A stretch of DNA of 64,000 bases from Breviolum minutum Mf 1.05b.01 (GCA_000507305.1 DF239828.1:1-64000), one strand, 5' to 3'. Shown: positions 31,909-44,266, numbered from the stretch's first letter. The notes: generated from the sequence alone by a model not told the origin. Translations and numbers: made by a program.

Positions 31909-34900
31909 ATGGATACAATGCAAGGCATCCTAGTGAAGAAGCATAAGGTATCAAGGCAGAATGAACGTCAACACATCCTTGCAGTACATTTGATGAAGAC
32001 ATGATGCCTAAAAAGCATATCAAGATGATCGTTTCGACCCTTAAGATCGGACTAGTGACTAGCTCATCAAAAAATCGGAAAATTGTGCTCCTCCTGTCCG
32101 GCGTACTGGGAAAAAAATACCCCGCGGTGAGTAGGTGACATTTGAATGGTAGCCTGGTAACGTTGCTGAAATGAGGATGATAAAGTTTGCTACTCTTTTC
32201 TCCCATAATCATGGTTGAGTGGAAAGCTACCCTAACTGAAAGAAAACTACTATTGGAGATACACCCATTTTCCACTGAACCATGTAACCATGATTATGGG
32301 AGCAAGGCTACCCCCCAAAAGTCACTGTTTGTTTGTTTCCCAAATTGTTGCCAGGAAAAACCAGGGAAAAACGCACCAAACTTTTGTCATTTCCCCTCGG
32401 ACTCGCCCCGGTGTGAAGGTACCGTTTTGGACGAGTATATAGGTAGGGATTCTCCTATCAAAACGTCTTTTTTTCATAAAATGTCCTAAGGTTTTACTTA
32501 TATACCCTCAAGATGTGTTAGTTTTTCATGGAGGGTAAATCTATATAATATGGTTAGAAAATTGGAAGATCATAGACATTTCACCCCACTTTTTTTTTAA
32601 TAAGGGGACACGTGAACCCCCCTTGGATTCCCTGAGATTATTCCCTTGATCGCACCGAGGCCCCCACAGGTGCTAACAACTCCACAGGCGAACGTTTCCC
32701 GAGACAGAACGGGGAGAATCATCAGTTGAAAGCTATGGATTTTCACAATGATAACTATGATCACCAGCTTTTTTCAAGAGTATCGATAGTTTGGCTACTA
32801 AAGGGTTTTGAATCTCAACCAATAGATACTGTTGATGGAATAAATCCTGCACCAGTTGAGGTTGGCAGTTGATCCCATTATTTCCAGGTTTTTTTTACAT
32901 CTCAGGTCGTGCAGGATTTCTTTCATCAACAATAACTCCTTTTTTCAACAGTATTGCTGCTAGTAATGGTATTATTCAAGTAATGATTAAATCTAATCCA
33001 GTTTCATTTTTCGGACAGTATTTTTACAGTATTGCTACATGTGATACTGTTATTTGAGACCCGGCTGCCCTCTTGTACCTTTTCTAAAAAGGAACTTCTT
33101 TGACTTGCCAGGGTTTGCAGCGAATTATTGTTGAGACCTTTCGCATTTTGGTGGTACGTTTTTCGTGCCTAAGATAGAACATAGCAGGACTCTTTGCCCA
33201 CCTGTGTTATTGATGTTTGCAGTACTGATTCATTAGGATATCGTATATAATTGGTTCATTATTGAATAAAGAAGTAAAATGAATGAATGTGTACGTAGAC
33301 CAAAACCTTTGAACATCACAAAACGTTTGAAGATCACACTAAGACATAGATGAACTATATATATATATATATGTATATGGGTTCGCAAGGAGATAGATCA
33401 TCAGATCGATGAATTGATGAAAAAATGAATCTGGTTTGAAAATAGGTGCATGTATGTGATACTGTTACTGGTCAATCTCCTGCATCACTCAGGACTTGAA
33501 AAAAAACAATCTTATGGCACCAACTACATAAACTATCAATAAATCAACTTGCAAATTCCAACTGGCTTCAAGGAAATTTGGATGTGCCAAGATACTGTTG
33601 ATGGTTCAGAAATCCCATTCCCAATCACCGATTGGGATGGTGCTAAAACCCGTCGTAAAAAATGGTAGATAAACGACCTTCACCTCAACTGGCACATATA
33701 CAGGGTATATATCATGGTATATTTACCTACTAATTTACCATAAGAAGACAACCAAATGTAGGTACATATACCAACCTCAACTGGTGAGTTGATACCGGAT
33801 TTCTGGTTGCCATCAAACGTATTGATTGTGGCTCGTGCCACGGGTGATGATTAGCCAGGACGTGGTGCGGGCTGCCTGGAAGCCAAAGCTGGTAAGACAT
33901 GACCTTTGGATGGGTATACTTCCCGCTGAAATTTCACGTATTATGTATACTGCCTGGAAGTTTAACAGCTCGCCCCTGAAAATAAGCCATCCCAAAAGAA
34001 AAGTAGTCTTCGAACCATCATTTTTCAGGGGCGAGCTGTTAAACTTCGGGGGGGTATATGTATACTGTGTACATATGTATATACCCCAAATATCCATATT
34101 TCAAAGGAGGTAGATTTTTCAAAGCATCATTTTTGATATCTACGTTAAAATTTGGGGGTGTACTTCCCATAGTGATTGGAAGAGATTGATTTCTTACCAG
34201 TTGATATGGTCATTATGATGTCATATGACTATAGGCATCCCATGATTTACTCACCCTAAAACTAACATAGCACCTCAAAATGGAGGTTTGGAAGATGATT
34301 TTCCTTTTCAATTGGGTGATTTTGAGGTTCCATGTCAAACTTCAGGGGTGTATGTTGTTTTTCAAAACAATCACAGGAACTGATGGATGTCCCCTCTCAA
34401 GGTGGTTGGTAATATCCGTTTCTATGGGACATGAACTTGTTTTGTGGACATTGTATACATCTTAAACGGCTGCAGGATGTTTCCAAGCATCAATATCACC
34501 AGAGTTTGTCAACAAATTTAGGGAAATGTATCACCCCTGGGGTCTGATGAAGGTGTGGGATCATCACGAGCTTTTATCCCAAATGGTGGTGAAAAGTAAG
34601 GGAAATCCCCGGCTATTTCAGGCAAATCTAGGTTGGTGAGATATTATAATTTGGCCAGATGGTTTGGAAGCACAGATTCTTGAGATGAAAAGAAGTTCTT
34701 TAGATACACAAAACGAAAACTAACGCCTGGACTCTGCAAAGGCCCCATTTTTACATCAGTTTTTGGGTTCCACGTCGTTCATTTTTCTTTGGGGGTCGCA
34801 GAGTTCAAAAAGCGAAAGTCTTGCGATGATTTGCAGGGTGCTGAAAGCATTTTGAGGGGACAAATCGGCGCCTCACTCTCAAGTTCTTTGTTTCAAAACA

Positions 34901-34935
34901 TTCCGAAACCTTCAGAAAATCTCAAGAATGACTGA
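31909..34935 (+). CDS. Six-exon gene, about 122 aa, unknown
   Basis: Exons 31909-31947 (MDTMQGILVKKHK, donor GTATCA), 32355-32418 (GCCAG acceptor, GTACCG donor), 32688-32779 (CCACAG, GTATCG), 33112-33153 (TGCCAG, GTACGT), 33859-33891 (AGCCAG, GTAAGA) and 34837-34935 (TTGCAG, TGA). All junctions are in phase, total 369 nt. Segments include FCHFPSDSPRCEGERFPRQN, IIVETFRILVDVVRAAWKPK and SILRGQIGASLSS. The introns carry family H MITEs (32827, 33590) and family D MITEs (33957, 34254). No domain recognised. The agreement of phases over five introns is good evidence of a real gene, though small exons may be missing. Confidence 0.5.
32827..32940. repeat. MITE family H copy in an intron
   Basis: TACTGTTGATGGAATAAATCC faces GGATTTCTTTCATCAACA. 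Confidence 0.75.
33590..33822. repeat. MITE family H, long copy in an intron
   Basis: TACTGTTGATGGTTCAGAAATC faces GGATTTCTGGTTGCCATCAA. Tandem 'cctcaactggt' elements lie inside. Confidence 0.75.
33957..34060. repeat. MITE family D copy
   Basis: 'ctggaagtttaacagctcgcccctg' faces 'caggggcgagctgttaaacttcgg'. Confidence 0.85.
34254..34354. repeat. MITE family D copy
   Basis: 'caccctaaaactaacatagcacctc' faces 'gaggttccatgtcaaacttcaggggtg'. Confidence 0.7.
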
Positions 34936-35084
34936 GAACCTTTAGCCAATTAACTTCAGGTTTACCAAGCAAAAGTGCTGGGTTTCGGGTAGGGAAGTGA
35001 TGACAGAAATTGTCCGATGGGTGATGTGTTCACCATGATTTTCGTACATTTTCAATAGTGAATCCAAGTTGATGACACATTGTT

Positions 35085-35212
35085 TGCTAGGTGGTGGTTT
35101 CAGTCTCTTCGTTTGGTTGTTTTTGGGGGATTTTCTCACCAAAAACTGGGGAAGATGAAGCCATATTGACGGTCGCATGTTTTTCTTAAATGTTTTGGTT
35201 CAACCACCACCC
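35085..35212. repeat. MITE family C copy (degenerate ends)
   Basis: 'ctaggtggtggtttcagtc' faces 'ggttcaaccacca'. The inside has 'tggggaagatgaagccatattgac'. Confidence 0.7.
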
Positions 35213-35341
35213 CAGAAACCCCCAAGATCAGCCCTGATCCGAGTCTCCTTGGGATGAGCTGCAGAACTGTGTGGAGGTGAAACCCAGCGTAAAACCACCG
35301 GCGAAACGGTGATGTTTTGAGTGAGAAAGTCTCATCATTCC

Positions 35342-35586
35342 ATGGGACTCATGATGGCATCCATTGAGTGGGTAGGATTTTCATGAATGTGTGGGTGGTT
35401 CTGGTGGAACAAAAAACCGTTTCAAAGGACAGGTTTTCATATCAGCAAAAAAACAGAAAAGTCACGACCATTATGGATGATTGGAATTCGAGATTCTTTC
35501 AGTCATTTCTTTGGTGTGAGTTTTTGGTACAGGTTTTCAGCCAAATTCTTCAGAAAGACATAGATTTTCTGATTGTTGAGTCTTGA
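35342..35586 (+). CDS. Possible two-exon small gene
   Basis: ATG exon 35342-35371 (MGLMMASIEW, donor GTAGGA), intron of 74 nt, exon 35446-35586 (ATATCAG acceptor; KNRKVTTIMDDWNSRFFQSF then LWCEFLVQVFSQILQKDIDF, TGA). Phase 0 junction. The protein would be 56 residues. Confidence 0.3.
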
Positions 35587-35710
35587 GAACTTCGTACATT
35601 GACCCAAGAAAAACCAGTTTTGATTTGTTTAATCAATCATATATTATTTCTTTGTTACGTTTGCAACCGACTCTTGTAGCATTTTCTTCAAATAAAAGTT
35701 GAGTATCTAT

Positions 35711-35824
35711 CTAGGTGGTTTGAAATATTTCTTATTCTTACTGCTTGTGGATATGATCCAATTTGACTACAGTACTATTTTTTCAAAATTTTTTAACAGG
35801 GTTGAAGTTGAAGCCATCAACTAG
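35711..35824. repeat. MITE family C copy just before an ATG
   Basis: CTAGGTGGTTTGAAATATTTC faces GAAGCCATCAACTAG. The ATG of the next gene model follows directly, so its TAG could also serve as a splice acceptor. Confidence 0.8.
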
Positions 35825-38800
35825 ATGGCTATCTTTGTTTTTGTAAGCTTTCTCTTCGGTGAAGCATTTCGGTTCCTGCCGTTTGTTGTTTCATGCGTTC
35901 CTTTTTGTCAGGATGGCTTGGACGCAACTTTCACAGTACCTTGGGTGGGAAGGGCATCTGGTGACAAGGTGGGCCTAGTTATACAAGGGGTTATTTTTTC
36001 CTCTATAAAGGTCTATCTCTACCACTCATCATTGCTTACGAGTGATTTCAGGACTTACTCTGCATATTTTTACCATTTACGATTCGTACCAAAAAGACAA
36101 ATGAGCAATGAAAAAAGGGCCCATGGTTGGGGAAAGGGTATACAGGGGATGAAAAACTACCCAATTATGTGGGGATTATAATACCCCACTATAAGGATCC
36201 CGTTTTTAACCAACCAGGATTCAATTGGAAAGTAATAAGGCTTTTTTTTCGTGGCTAAAAATCATGCAATTCAGGTACCCGGCCCCCCCTCAAACGGTGG
36301 TCCGGGCATCAATAGCACGGAAATTCCAATAGCAGCGTGGTGAAACTCCGATGCAAGGTAAGGTCACCTGTTGATGGGTTGTTGCCGATATGCAACCAAC
36401 CAAATGCCCGCACAGATGTCTGACTCCTTTTGTTGGGTTTTAATAACGGCACTTATAGTTCCACAAAAACTCAACCAATAACATAATCCGCAGCTTCTAT
36501 ATGAGTGGCCAAACCGGTTTTCCATTTTCCCGCTGCTTTCCCGTGTGCATCCTGGAAAATTCACGGCTGGAACCTTAAAAAGTCACCCCCAAAAGTGAAC
36601 AGAACAACCCATCTAAAGCATCCACCCTCCAGTTTTTGGCTTTCAAAATATGTGAATTTTCCAGTGTTTAGTTCCAACATGTAACAGTCACCCACCAGGA
36701 TGACATTCCGAAATGCTGTTATTTGAAACATTTGGAAGGTATATATAAGTAGTTGGATCTACCCCCCACCCAGTAACAGTCACTTTCCGCTTCTTAGTGC
36801 AGCACGTCTCATTACAGTATGTCAACTTGTGTGTACATACCACAAAATAATCTCAGTAACAGCCACTACCAGGATGACATTCCATTTTTAGGCTCGGGCA
36901 TGTTAAACCTTAAACCTTCAATTTGAGGGCCGCCAGCATCCTGGGTGTTTTTTGCCAGACACCATGGTCACCCGGACCTCACCACCTTAGGCCGTGGATG
37001 ATTTTTTCACGAATGCTGATAACTTGGTGGGTCCATCTTTGAACCTTGGATCCTTTAATTTCAACGAAAAACGGGTTGCAGGAGACACCTGAACGGTCGC
37101 ATATCGGACCTGAGGAATTTCGGAACATCATCTTAGATACTTTTCATACTTTTGAGGTGCTATGTTGGGCCCACTTTGAGAATTCTGCACTCCAAAATAT
37201 GATCCCTGAAAAATAGGCCTAGGGCCCCAAAAGGAAAGGATCCTCTTCGGTGCGAACTGTTATAAGTTTTAGGGAGGGTAACATATCCCACCTGAGGAAT
37301 TCGGAACATCATCTTCAAAAATGCCTTGGTTGGTAGGGGATATGTTAGTTCCATGGAGGATATCACTTTTATTGTCGTCTTAACCGTGGTCGTTGGAATT
37401 TTCACGTCGTCTTTTTGATGTTTATTTGTTTTGTTTGTTTGTTTGTTTGCTTGCTTGTTTGGTTGGTTTGGTTGGTTGGTTGGTTGTTTGTTTGTTTGGT
37501 TGTTTGTTTGTTTGTTTGTTTCAGGCTCCCAGTTGCGAGGCTGAATTAAGATGTCTAAACAAAAAAAACATCAGTTTTTTCCGACTTGGAGTAGGGAATT
37601 TTGGGCTTGCTTCGTTTTTGAGATGTGTGCGTTTTTTTTTTTTGCGGGGGAAAACTTGGCCTACTACTATTGGCGGGTTCTTTGCGGAAAAAAACTCTAG
37701 GTGATATCAATATGGGCAGCCAATGAAATAACCACAGGGAGATTTAGGGATTTTTCAAATGAGCAGTGTTCAAAACCTTGGTTATTTGCTGTATATATGG
37801 GATTACACTACTCAGCTATATGGGGGTTATAAGAAGCTAATACAAGGATCCCGTTTTTTTTCTCCAATCAGGATGACTCATGGAATGTCATAAGGGGTTT
37901 GGTTCACGCTGCTCATATTCTAAGTATCATTTTTTCATGAGAAAAACGCCGGCTCGTTGAGATTCGGTGTTCGGCTGTTTTTTCCCCCCTCAGTGAGTTT
38001 TGGAGATATCACATGGGTGCCTGGAACTTCAAAGCAATCATCAAAAACACACTTCCTGGCAATTCTTTGTGACCTTGTTGGGATGGTGATCCGTGACCCT
38101 TTAAATGGTTGTTGGTGACCTCCAAATACAGGATCAAAAGGTCAAGAAGTTGAATCACCTGGAAATTTATATGTAGTTCGTGATTTCCAACCCAGTTTTT
38201 TTTGCGTAAAAACTTTGGTTCATTCTCATTTTTTTGGGATCACCAGAACTGGATGGTAGTAGTCGAGGAATCCTCAGCTGCTTCCCGCGGGCGGAGTACC
38301 TGCACCAAAGGTCAGAAATCCGCAGAAAACGACTTATACGGTGATTACGGAAGGGGCTTGCGATCTGTCAAAACGAATTCATGGTTGAACAAACGGTAAT
38401 TTTAAATTAAAATATGTATATATGGGTGTTTCCAAAAATAGGGGTACCCCAAAATGGATGGTTTATAATGGAAAACCCTATTAAAATGGATGATTTGGGG
38501 GTACCACTACTTTTGGAAACATCCACATATAGATATATCTACATAAATGCTTGGATTTAACTTATTTTGATTGTTGCGGCCTGCCCAAACCTTGTAAAAT
38601 GGGTATCTTGGATTTGTTCATTTTCAATGATCCGGGATCTCTATTGACCTTCACAAAAATCCACCCTCAAAAAGCAAGCTGTCCCTAGGTGGTGGTTTCA
38701 AACGTTTTTATTTTCACCCCTAACCCTGGGGACTTCCTCCTATTTGACGAGCACATTTTCCAAATGGGTTGAAACCACCAACTAGGTCCATGTTCGGAAC

Positions 38801-39397
38801 CAAGAAATGAGAAGCTTTTCTACTGCTAAAAGCTGGTAATGCAACATTGTCCGAAGATCACCAGACGAGATGAGCAGTGCAGAACAATCCTAGTTTTGGA
38901 TGTACGGCTTTATATTACCCTGTTTAACAGGCGCTATCATTATTACCAGTATTAGTCTGTTACTATTCTTGTTGTTATATGTAAAATCCATGATATCAAC
39001 CTATGAGTATCATGGGATGATATGTTAAGTATTTTTTTCTGATAGCTCAGATGTGTTTATGAAAGAAAGGCTAGTAGGAACTGACTGATGTGATTGCGAC
39101 ATGCTCAACACTCAAACGTCACTGTGTTCTATCAACTTGCGTCAATCATCTACGATGCATTCTCAAATCTTTGCTCACAGTCGAATATCTATTTAGCCAC
39201 CTAACTCTCAAAGCACCAACCATTCCAAAAAAGAAGAGATACTCACAGAACCTGATTTTTACAAACCTTCATTACATGAACCCAACTTTGAACTCAAAGA
39301 TCAATTCCCCAACTTGAAGAAAGGTAGGAACCCCACATTTTCCCAGGCATCCAACGGGGTCGCGTTTGCGTCAGGATGGGATGTCGCACATCATTGA
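35825..39397 (+). CDS. Seven-exon gene model, about 196 aa, unknown
   Basis: Exons 35825-35842 (MAIFVF, GTAAGC), 35912-35968 (DGLDATFTVPWVGRASGDK), 36316-36357 (HGNSNSSVVKLRCK, GTAAGG), 37082-37156 (ETPERSHIGPEEFRNIILDT, GTGCTA), 37525-37590 (APSCEAELRCLNKKNISFF, after a (TTTG)n tract), 38247-38395 (NWMVVVEESSAASRGRS; LYGDYGRGLRSVKTN; GTAATT) and 39214-39397 (EPDFYKPSLHEPNFELKDQF; ASNGVAFASGWDVAHH; TGA). All joins keep phase (591 nt). The exons at 35912, 38247 and 39214 are strong. Exon 37082 shares a 24-base core with a nearby family F MITE and may be exonised MITE sequence. The 37525 exon is weakest. No family recognised. Confidence 0.45.
36125..36235. repeat. MITE family J copy
   Basis: 'ggttggggaaagggtatacaggggatgaaaaactacccaattatgtggggatta' and 'aaggatcccgtttttaaccaaccaggattca'. 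Confidence 0.7.
36368..36551 (-). CDS. Opposite-strand exon candidate inside a plus-strand intron
   Basis: A TTTTCCAG acceptor and a GTGACC donor bound 184 nt: two bases, 60 open codons (CTRESSGKMENRFGHSYRSC, GLCYWLSFCGTISAVIKTQQ, KESDICAGIWLVAYRQQPIN) and two bases. It conflicts with the plus-strand model only in being nested in its intron. Confidence 0.33.
36690..36880. repeat. Dispersed direct repeats 'cagtaacagtcac..ccaggatgacattcc'
   Basis: The phrase recurs near 36686, 36772 and 36857, and part of it at 8779. Unit unknown. Confidence 0.5.
37266..37363. repeat. MITE family F copy
   Basis: 'gggagggtaacatatcccacctgagg' faces 'ggggatatgttagttccatggagg'. Confidence 0.75.
37425..37524. repeat. 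(TTTG)n / (TTGG)n microsatellite before an acceptor
   Basis: Degenerate tetranucleotide tract ending TTTCAG. It could serve as the polypyrimidine tract of the exon that follows. Confidence 0.8.
37790..37900. repeat. MITE family J copy
   Basis: 'tgctgtatatatgggattacactactcagctatatgggggttata' and 'aaggatcccg..ccaatcaggatgactcatggaa'. Confidence 0.6.
38052..38165. repeat. MITE family I copy
   Basis: 'cctggcaattctttgtgaccttgttgggatggtgatc' with 'gacctccaaatacaggatcaaaaggtcaa' and an end 'gaatcacctgg'. Confidence 0.75.
38423..38530. repeat. MITE family G copy
   Basis: TGGGTGTTTCCAAAAATAGG faces CTACTTTTGGAAACATCCA. An inner inverted pair 'ggggtaccccaaaatggatggtt' and 'aaaatggatgatttgggggtacc' is present. 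Confidence 0.88.
38685..38785. repeat. MITE family C copy
   Basis: CTAGGTGGTGGTTTCAAACG faces GGTTGAAACCACCAACTAG; flanks share 'gtcc'. It lies in the intron between 38395 and 39214. Confidence 0.88.
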
Positions 39398-40601
39398 ACC
39401 TTTGACCAAGCTCTACATGAAGTACAGGCCTGGAGCGAAAATTGCTAGGATTTTATTTTCCCTAAAAACGGAAGGTCACAAAGCACTAGCTCATGGGCTT
39501 TCCAGAACTTTTGGGCAAAAAATTTGTTCAATTTTCAAAACCGTGTTCGAATTGATAGTTGTTAGCTATAACTTTTTCTTGAGCGACCACGTTTTTTTTT
39601 TTGCCGAGTCCCCTTTCTGGAAATCCCTTACTGTATGCGGAGCCGGGTAGACAACTTAGATATGGCATAATTCAAACTTTGTCTACGCCATTAACAAATT
39701 GAGGCCCCCGGAGCAGATTTCCTTCCAGGAAATCGCACTGAGTGTGTTGAGAGCCATTTGGTTATCTGCTAACCCCAAAAACACGGGTTTTGTATAGAAA
39801 CCGACATGCAACAAGAATTGAAGCCCCGAAAAGTCATTTTATAAATCTGGAGAAAATAGATGAAAATGGAAGAAGAGATTCCTTTTAGATATGTTTTGAC
39901 TTCTATCGCTTTTTTTTTTGAGAGAAGTCCTCCTACTTCAAAACCACCCTTCTGTCACATGGGACCCGGCAGTTTGCTCAAGACATCTACGAATCATGAA
40001 ACTTGAAGCCCCTGAAACATACACGTCATGGCTACCAGAAACCCGAAAAAAAGTTGGGGAAGTTCTCTCGTTGTCTATTGACATTCTGCTAACCTGGAAG
40101 GACATGCATCTACCCACGATGCAAGGAATGCCAAATTGCAGGGAAGCCTGGAAAACCGGAAACTCTTTCATGCTACCAAATGGTTGCTAAAAAGGATGTG
40201 AATTCACCACTTTTTTGTAGGGTTTAAGTGATACACCTGGGAAGGTGTTGATATATACATATATGATTATATGAATGAACATATATGCAACAGATTTAAA
40301 ACAGGACATTTTCAGCGTGAAAGAAATCCTTTGAGCAAGGGACTAACCAAGTTCAGCTTAAGGAAGTACAAGCAATGATATTCAGCTGATGATTTGAATG
40401 TTGCACCTTGTTTATTGATATTCGGAGTCAAGAAACAAATCCGGAGTCTAAATTTCCAACCAGCTAAATCCAGTTCCCAAAACACCCAAATACATTGGTG
40501 TTTCTTTAGATAAAATTCTTCTTTACTCATATGCTTGGATATTTGAACACCAGTATTTTGGTCATTTTACATTGCCCACGTAAAATCGCGATCATAGGCC
40601 C

Positions 40602-40705
40602 CTGGTTGTTTAGGGTATATAGGGGATGAACAACTACCCAGTTATGTGGGGATTATATCATAAACCATGACATAAGGATCCCGTTTTTACCGACCAGGAT
40701 TCAAT
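40602..40705. repeat. MITE family J copy
   Basis: 'ggttgtttagggtatataggggatgaacaactacccagttatgtggggatta' and 'aaggatcccgtttttaccgaccaggattca'. Confidence 0.8.
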
Positions 40706-41052
40706 GGAACGTTGGTTTTCAAGGATTTCTAACCCTTGAACTCTGGGGGAAACCTTACTGACAAAGAGGATGACCCCAAGTTGTGACAGAGAGTTTTTTT
40801 TTCAGATGGGTGGCTCAACACCCATTAACTTTTGTTAGAGTTGCACACTATGTATATACCAGCACCTTGCAAGGGGTGCCAATTAAACCTCAAAGCATGG
40901 TGAATTGACACCTTTTAGGAACCATTTAAGGCACTTTTTGGAAGGTCCAGGTATATATTTTGTATATGTATACCTGCAAGAAATCTAACGGTTGGAACCC
41001 TACACAATTGAAGGTTTTGTTTCAGATGACGTTCCTTGAGCCGGATCTATAG

Positions 41053-42076
41053 ATTCTTACCTCCCGTGGACTGTGGACGCCATGGAGGTTTGGAAAACGT
41101 ATTTCTGCTTCGAAAGGATTGATTGCCAAGTAAAAACCACAGCCACCAGGCAATGTTCTAAGATACTTGGCACCAATTGCGTGACTTTGCATGTACCCTC
41201 CCTGAAACTAAAATAGCACCTGAAAATAGACCCCTGGAAAAGGAGATTCCTATTAGAAACCATCATTTTTGGGTGCTATCTTAGTTTCAGGGAGGGTATG
41301 CATACTAGCCTTATCACTGTGAGGAAACCTAGTCCTTGTGGCAACTCACGCTACTACCATCAACCCACCCGACACCACCAACAATACACCACCTGTGTCG
41401 TTCTGCAAATCCCCTGGGTGATCTGTTATAGGGCTGTCCATTGGAACTTAATAGCCAGTTATATAAAAACTAGCTGGTGGTTTCAACGATTTTTTATTTT
41501 CAACCCTACCTGGGGAGATGATCCAATTTGACCAATATTTTTCAGATGGGTTGGTTCAACCACCAACCAGATAAGTTGTGTCAATATCCAACAATAGGTG
41601 ACTGAGAAACTACCTGAAAGGGATGGATATTTCAGGCGACTTCCCATCCAAAAATGCTTAGAGTTTCAGGTTTCAGGATATTTCGGTAGGGTTTCAGAAC
41701 CTTGGAAGGGATTCTAGAAGCATGTTTAGTAAGGATCATCAATCAATCACCCTTCTATGGCGGAAAAAAGAAGCCATTGACCAGCATAAATGCGTCTACC
41801 AATGAGCTGGAATATGTATACCTGGAGCCCTAATGACCTCTATTTTTCAAGGTCAACCCCTAACCCTCAAGACAAGGCCTTTTCCAAACAAAACAATGGA
41901 CATTTGAACGCTTTTCTGCCCAGATCGTTCGCTTTGGCAAGCTGTGGCGCACCTGCCGCATCCGACGTCACAATGTGTTTTGGCATCGTGAATCGTCACG
42001 CTTTTCATGGGATGGATATATCCAATCTGGTCAAATTCTAGCGACCTCACACGACCTCACCTCAAAAGAAGCTGAG
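41053..42076 (+). CDS. Two exons of an unknown gene (41053-41129, 41924-42076)
   Basis: Exon one: CTATAG acceptor, two bases, SYLPWTVDAMEVWKTYFCFE then RIDCQ, donor GTAAAA. Exon two: TGCCCAG acceptor, IVRFGKLWRTCRIRRHNVFW, HRESSRFSWDGYIQSGQILA, TSHDLTSKEAE, donor GTTTCG, phase 0 at both ends. The junction keeps phase. Exon two is strongly G/C-ending and rich in Arg/Trp/His. The intron holds a family D and a family C MITE. On the minus strand, 41062-41186 is also open with a GTAAGA donor (LVPSILEHCLVAVVFTWQSI); I prefer the plus model because it joins to exon two. Confidence 0.5.
41194..41298. repeat. MITE family D copy with TA at both ends
   Basis: TACCCTCCCTGAAACTAAAA faces TTAGTTTCAGGGAGGGTA, about 105 bp. 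Confidence 0.9.
41470..41570. repeat. MITE family C copy
   Basis: CTAGCTGGTGGTTTCAACG faces GGTTCAACCACCAACCAG. Confidence 0.88.
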
Positions 42077-42237
42077 GTTTCGGGAAATCCCTGGCTATTT
42101 ACAGGGAAATCTAGGAACCGGTGAAATATGATTTCATTTGGGCCAGATAAGATGGATGAGGTTGTGAATCTGATGCGATCACCAGCAATTTGAGGCGATG
42201 TATCACCGGCAAGTTGGGATATGGCTTCCATCGATGG

Positions 42238-42350
42238 TACTGTTGATGGTTCAGAAATCCGGCGAGAAAACCAGTTGATATGGAGAATCTCCCATTATTT
42301 ACGAAGAGTTTCGTGTATGTCAGGTGGTTGTTTGGGATTTCTTCCAGCAC
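42238..42350. repeat. MITE family H copy (right end degenerate)
   Basis: TACTGTTGATGGTTCAGAAATC at the left. 'gggatttcttccagcac' at the right keeps part of the family end. Confidence 0.6.
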
Positions 42351-42427
42351 TGGTTATCACGGTAGTGAATGATGGACATCTTTTTGAAACAACTTTGAGA
42401 ATACATCACCAAATCTCCCAAACCTGA
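42346..42427 (+). CDS. Possible terminal exon overlapping a MITE end
   Basis: After a TTCTTCCAG acceptor: LVITVVNDGHLFETTLRIHH then QISQT and TGA. Phase does not fit the exon ending at 42076. Confidence 0.28.
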
Positions 42428-42969
42428 TACCTCCAGTGACTTGAGCTAGCTTGCCAAATGTTTGAACACCAAGAGAAAAACCTATCCAACCCTCCAAAAA
42501 TCACCAAACACCTATATTACCTATATAAAAATGATGGTTGGAAGACTTTCCTTCACGGATCCGAAGATTTCAGCTGCTAAGTGAACTATTCTGGGTTGTA
42601 TCCACCAACAAAATCCCGCCCCCTCCGTTTGCATCATCGTTTACATATAAGATCCACCAAGCGGCATATCAACATCTTTGCTGGATCATGAGTCCAGTAT
42701 AAGATGGCAAGTCTTTCAGGGGTTTCAAGTTTGATGGAAACGACCTCCAAGAAAACTAACACTTCGCCCCTGAAAATAGGCCATGAAGAAACTCGTCTCC
42801 CAACCATCCATTTTTAGATTTTCCGGTGCCATGTTGGTTTTGGGGGAGTGTAACCCCAAGAAAACGAGCAGATGTCCCTTAAAAAAGGGACCATTTCACC
42901 CGGAAATTGTTTCCAAGGATATTCCAAGGATCCAGTCCCACGATTTTTTGAAGGGCAAGTTCCTGTAGC

Positions 42970-43078
42970 AGAAATGGCCAAGAATCACAAATTGAGCTTT
43001 GTGAAAAAGAACCCTAGAGTAGACGTTTATATTTACGGGATTTTCACGGAATTTTCCAGTTATATATGCATAGATTAA
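42970..43078 (+). CDS. Possible terminal exon
   Basis: After a TGTAGCAG acceptor: MAKNHKLSFVKKNPRVDVYI then YGIFTEFSSYICID and TAA. Confidence 0.33.
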
Positions 43079-43213
43079 ATTGATATATGTATATACAGTA
43101 GATTCTTTGATAGACTATCTTTCAAAAATTAGGGAAAGCATACAGTTTTTCAGGGAGGACAACCACACATGAACATGCACAAGACTTGGCATGTTTCGGA
43201 GAAACGTTCCTTT

Positions 43214-43961
<748 letters not shown>

Positions 43962-44266
43962 TCATTCAGCGCATGGAATCAACAAAAAACTCCCAGGATT
44001 CGATTTGCACAGGAAAAAACACATGTGAAGGGCGAAACTGTTTGATCGTTTGGAGTCTTCTTTTGGGTATCTCGGTATCTCTCATTATAGTTGCAGGAAT
44101 CTTGAGACCTGCAGCAACCTCAACCTAAGTAGAATTCTATAGGCCTTTTTTGATATTGGGGTTTTAAGTTGGTTGGCGAATCATGAAAAAGATTCACCAG
44201 CAGTTTTGTTTGTTCGAAAGCTGAAGGTTGGATTATTTCTCATGTTTCAAAAACAATAAATCTTAT

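Noticed and set aside
31898..32275. 125-codon minus-strand ORF
   Set aside because: It overlaps the in-phase plus-strand start exon at 31909 and has weak composition at both ends.
39366..39650. 94-codon plus-strand ORF
   Set aside because: Its start overlaps the stronger terminal exon ending at 39397 in another frame, and its later part is low quality.
39918..40190. 90-codon plus-strand ORF and its antisense partner
   Set aside because: Both strands are open but neither shows biased codons or a splice pair.
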